Positions 62,301-64,000 of a DNA stretch of 64,000 nt are shown here, piece by piece; position 1 is the stretch's first letter; each line of letters starts with the position of its first letter. Made by a program: the position numbers and the translations under genes. The notes below the pieces were generated by a model. The model saw only the letters and a program-made list of their open reading frames with translations, made no database searches and was not told the origin of the DNA. This stretch comes from Caldifarciminota bacterium UBA6260 (GTDB lineage Bacteria; Hydrothermota; 32-111), in NCBI GenBank assembly GCA_002441125.1, contig DJVI01000003.1, positions 46,035 to 110,034 of the forward strand. Direction: 5' to 3'.

Positions 62301-62364
62301 TGAACTTAGAAATTTCAACATATACTTTAACGAGAAGAAAAAAGTTTTAATTCTAAAAAAATAG
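59353..62364 (+). CDS. Gingipain-like C25 cysteine peptidase
   Basis: A 1003-residue secreted protein. After a signal peptide (about 1-19) comes a caspase-fold C25 domain: 'ISSVILVGDENRINPYRG' near residue 97, catalytic His258 in 'YRGHGN' and Cys290 in 'FFSCLMGNF', with 'FGFPLLSLN' ending the domain near 395. Ig-like and beta-rich regions fill the middle. A second alpha/beta region near 670-850 ('IYSSYIFSFGVYPKLHHINSEE', 'LLVEGGDVFGYDREG') is less clear. The tail '...YFDKIGRRVLKNELRNFNIYF' resembles a type IX secretion sorting signal. Strong SD and promoter. It may be a surface peptidase or a sortase-like PorU relative. Confidence 0.82.
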   Translation: MKKILSLILLFFFLSVFPYQINLENDNKSFEVFSTNMSKKFILNYDKYLLLIHQKDLEIEKLKFLTLSCGYQYIDLVNDDPSYYTVKNLIDSIKSIKRISSVILVGDENRINPYRGYFNPYTLKNFPSDIYFSNPFEDSSFVLIFRIPVSNQEQLNNYVEKLKNFLIDNSNFDFIFTAPFYDYNNDSTEDYLYFTYPYFINRVLKGKIYGETNSIFPKYTFTYEKLPDSLLFPSYEWKFELSGINYEDKNFIFTYRGHGNTISSVMPDFSLNDINYLNFTKNGIFLFFSCLMGNFDKEISGYQRSFSESILVSSKNVILTLSSSSETFYQYNNYMMNKFFDFLDDNSFKIETTEKETFFLELYKKLLVSFINYAGVNDYSISQVLSYNIFGFPLLSLNKNFSFKPFSFKDSVDISDSILKIEILNPCRLNVFSKEKIIDTFDFKEKTTLSYKLFNIKPNSFYYISSYLDGVLFIDSFFVKNDLFSIDTFFFSDTLGNNNGLIEEGEPIQIFFKTNKNDYSKINIFSTDCDIVESLSFDGEFFKTTIKTLKGVEKLNLNVLIDSYNFYFILPVNIFRIIIDSLISLETPTFYKDKEYQIGVSISSFNIFPQESLKLKFIEKNYFVTTDSIILKTPFKNNILWNYFTFFDDTNFIKIEYSNGYIYDTINYKVFTTKKHSVFFYDPLNNYQNTDFVSFLKDSLDIFLSLSNKIDSSFIYSSYIFSFGVYPKLHHINSEESKFIENLASKNLPLLVEGGDVFGYDREGIRIKELFNIKKSFDGNYLYKGTILNIELLDIDVIYDTTSNYMDYYETDQPLLSSKDICFASLKDNRIAQSPLLKNLQYTDRNLLYYFYTIFLLDFEEGLSFKETVDISINKSFEIFSTVKNPQILLCEFPTNLIDSIKFEDGRIIESLGKRLVKIFVKRNSPPFFTKIFISTGLKEYTLFLKYSPYIQTKKKDYENKENISDSKNTIYFDKIGRRVLKNELRNFNIYFNEKKKVLILKK

Positions 62365-62365
62365 T

Positions 62366-62393
62366 TTGACTTTATACTATCAATTTTTATAAT
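62366..62393 (+). promoter_or_regulatory. Promoter of GH3 gene (leaderless geometry)
   Basis: TTGACT (62366-62371), 16 bp, TATAAT (62388-62393). The base seven downstream is 62400, the A of the ATG. Confidence 0.7.
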
Positions 62394-62399
62394 TTCTTT

Positions 62400-63440
62400 A
62401 TGATGTTAATTTTTCTGATCCTCTTTTTTTTAACATTTGAAAGTATTTCTGGATACACTATAAAAAAAAATGATCTTATTAATTACTATGACACACTCTC
62501 TTTAGAAGATAAAGTCTCACAACTTTTCATAGTTTATACGAACAATTTTAAATTCTCTCAAAACCATCCCGGGGGAGTTATCCCATCAAAAACTCTTATA
62601 AAGAATATTTACCATAAAAAGATTGTTCCTGAAAATTTTTTAATGGAATTTCCTATTCCTCCTTTTGTATGTATAGATCAGGAAGGAGGGAAAGTTGATA
62701 GGTTATCTTTTATTGAAAAAACACCTTCTTTGAATTCTATATTCCACAACTATGAAAAAAGATATGAAATTTTAAAAATTATGGTTTTAAATGAGAAAAG
62801 GTTTGGAATAAATTTAAACCTTTCTCCAGTTCTCGATCTTTCCTATGAAAAAAACTCGATGATCAGAAGAACAGACAGAAACATCCTGTCAACCGATGAT
62901 TCTATTAAAGAGTTTATAGATACTTACATATCCTTACATAAAAGCAAAAAAATTTTAAACTGTATAAAACATTTCCCAGGTTATGGTGAAACATTCGATA
63001 ACTCAGATGTAGTTATACCGAAATTTAGGGGAGATAAAAAACTTTTCGAAAAGAATCTAGATCTTTTTTACTACTTTTTCGATAAAGTTTCATTCGTTAT
63101 GGTTTCAAACATTATATACCCTTTTCTTGATACAGTTCCAGCCATAAGATCAAAAAATGTTGTAAAACTCGTCAGGGATAGAAGGGAAGATATTGTTATC
63201 ATAGCTGACGATATAGCATCAAGATCAAACAAAAACCCTTTCTTCGTTTTGAAAGAATCTTTTAAAAGTGGTGTAGACATGTTTGTACTAATGAATGATA
63301 CACTTTTTGAATATATGGTTGACTCCCTTACTCTTTGGATCTCAAAAGGAGAAATTGAAGAAAAAGAACTTGACCAAAAACTTTTCAGAATATTTGTTAA
63401 AAAAGAGTACCTTTTCAATATGATAAAAAATAAAAGTTAA
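62400..63440 (+). CDS. Glycoside hydrolase family 3 N-terminal domain protein, atypical active site
   Basis: A 346-residue exported protein (signal peptide about 1-19) of the NagZ size and fold: 'LSLEDKVSQLFIV' near residue 32, 'CIDQEGGKVDRL' near residue 90 and 'INLNLSPVLDLSYEKN' near residue 140. 'KHFPGYG' starts at residue 190, and the nucleophile region is 'IIADDIAS' with Asp270-Asp271. In NagZ the loop reads KHFPGHG with a downstream Asp-Ser-His; here the second His is Tyr and the following residues are N-S-D, so the acid/base dyad is changed. It may be another glycosidase, or inactive. There is no SD, and the promoter predicts a leaderless mRNA. It overlaps the convergent gene by four bases. 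Confidence 0.85.
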   Translation: MMLIFLILFFLTFESISGYTIKKNDLINYYDTLSLEDKVSQLFIVYTNNFKFSQNHPGGVIPSKTLIKNIYHKKIVPENFLMEFPIPPFVCIDQEGGKVDRLSFIEKTPSLNSIFHNYEKRYEILKIMVLNEKRFGINLNLSPVLDLSYEKNSMIRRTDRNILSTDDSIKEFIDTYISLHKSKKILNCIKHFPGYGETFDNSDVVIPKFRGDKKLFEKNLDLFYYFFDKVSFVMVSNIIYPFLDTVPAIRSKNVVKLVRDRREDIVIIADDIASRSNKNPFFVLKESFKSGVDMFVLMNDTLFEYMVDSLTLWISKGEIEEKELDQKLFRIFVKKEYLFNMIKNKS

Positions 63441-64000
63441 ACTCCAACAATTAAAATTTCAGGTACAAACTGTGTCATTATATCCCGAGCTTTTTTCAAC
63501 TCTTCAGGTTTGTATGGAACAATACCTGTAAAATCATCTTTTAAAGTTTTCCAATTTCTAAACTGTTGGATAACATACTTTTTTGCACCTGCTATCAAAA
63601 CACCTATCTCTCTAACATCCTCAAGAGTTACAAGTTGTGGAACCATAGTTGTTCTGAACTCATAATCAACAGATGAGTTCAAAAGAATTTCAATAGAATT
63701 TTTTATCCTTTCAAAATCAATATTCACTCCACAGGCTATAACATATTTTGAAGGTGATGTTTTTATATCCATTGCTACATAATCTACAAGATTTTCAGAA
63801 AGAATTTTCTTTAAGATATCTGGATTGTAACCGTTAGTATCAACTTTTACTGGAAGTTTAAATTTTTCCTTTAAAATTGAAATGAAACCTATAATATCTT
63901 CACTTAAAAGTGGTTCACCACCTGTTATAGATATACCTTCGATGAAATTTTTTCTCTCATCAATAAGAGAAAATAACCTCTCCTCCGTTATAGTCTGTAA
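63437..64000 (-). CDS. Radical-SAM activating enzyme (anaerobic NrdG2/PflA-like), N-terminus beyond window
   Basis: An open frame of 187 codons plus stop runs from the window edge to 63437, missing its start. It carries 'GISITGGEPLL' (the SAM-binding GGE motif), 'LPVKVDTNGYNPDILKKIL' and 'VDYVAMDIKTSP', the pattern of anaerobic ribonucleotide-reductase-activating or pyruvate-formate-lyase-activating-like radical SAM proteins; the CxxxCxxC cluster motif would lie outside the window. The end 'IVPYKPEELKKARDIMTQFV' is typical of the NrdG2-type. It implies anaerobic deoxynucleotide synthesis. Confidence 0.85.
   Translation of the reverse strand, partial: LQTITEERLFSLIDERKNFIEGISITGGEPLLSEDIIGFISILKEKFKLPVKVDTNGYNPDILKKILSENLVDYVAMDIKTSPSKYVIACGVNIDFERIKNSIEILLNSSVDYEFRTTMVPQLVTLEDVREIGVLIAGAKKYVIQQFRNWKTLKDDFTGIVPYKPEELKKARDIMTQFVPEILIVGV

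Noticed and set aside
1..64000. CRISPR array
   Set aside because: No evenly spaced direct repeats with unique spacers were seen; the regular repeats found are coding.

Overview
The window is strongly AT-rich, densely coded chromosomal DNA from a diderm bacterium. Didermy is shown by LolA/LolCDE-like lipoprotein sorting genes, a BamD-like TPR lipoprotein, a SPOR-domain lipoprotein and several outer-membrane beta-barrels. Secreted proteins with short Por-secretion-like C-terminal tails, LVIVD-repeat proteins, a gingipain-like C25 peptidase and a long GNGDY-repeat barrel fit the FCB neighbourhood, and in particular the WOR-3/Stahlbacteria-type candidate phyla. That placement is inference from gene content; no rRNA gene is present. 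A radical-SAM activating protein at the right edge suggests an anaerobic lifestyle.

Layout. 1-5.05 kb (minus): a Lol/MacB-like operon, beginning with a 40-codon small ORF that has its own promoter and Shine-Dalgarno (SD) sequence, followed by the ATPase, two permeases, a LolA-like protein and an outer-membrane barrel cut by the window edge. 5.1-10.8 kb (plus): yajC, fmt, purF and a 1009-residue barrel-like surface protein. 10.8-12.6 kb (minus): a LEA14-like lipoprotein and malic enzyme. 12.6-14.8 kb (plus): two small repeat or membrane proteins and a secreted metallophosphoesterase. 14.8-17.2 kb (minus): manC alone, then the SPOR lipoprotein, rdgB and tRNAs Pro-His-Arg-Lys, with the rdgB stop codon inside tRNA-Pro. 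17.3-24.8 kb (minus): an LVIVD-repeat secreted protein and an 1810-residue alpha-2-macroglobulin with intact thioester. 25.3-34.6 kb (minus): one long tightly overlapped operon, TPR lipoprotein-pyrK-pyrD-pyrF-pyrE-yebC-ruvC-ruvA-ruvB-DUF2905-queA-tgt. 34.8-39.7 kb (plus): NAD(P)HX repair enzyme, propeller protein, DUF4015 glycosidase-like protein, CPBP protease. 39.6-42.2 kb (minus): CCA-adding enzyme and a barrel/PEGA-like/TPR protein.

42.3-52.1 kb is an accessory defence island. It holds five minus-strand genes: a PLD-nuclease/SNF2-type helicase, an Eco57I-class adenine methylase, KwaA and KwaB (a Kiwa anti-phage system), and an AbiJ/Abi_C-like abortive-infection protein. Copies of a short REP-like sequence flank it, in opposite orientation on the two sides. 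It lies directly downstream of a BatA/DUF58 gene pair that lacks its usual MoxR partner.

52.1-59.2 kb (minus): FAD oxidoreductase, GT39-like membrane glycosyltransferase, DUF58, BatA-like protein, and a separately promoted secreted protein. 59.3-64 kb: a gingipain-like C25 peptidase, a divergent GH3 protein, and the end of a radical-SAM activating enzyme on the minus strand.

Promoters are recognisable as TTGACT/TTGAAA with mostly 16-17 bp spacers and TATAAT/TAAAAT. Several place the predicted transcription start on, or within two bases of, the ATG of a gene with no SD, so leaderless mRNAs look common here. Coding overlaps of 1-20 bp are the rule inside operons.
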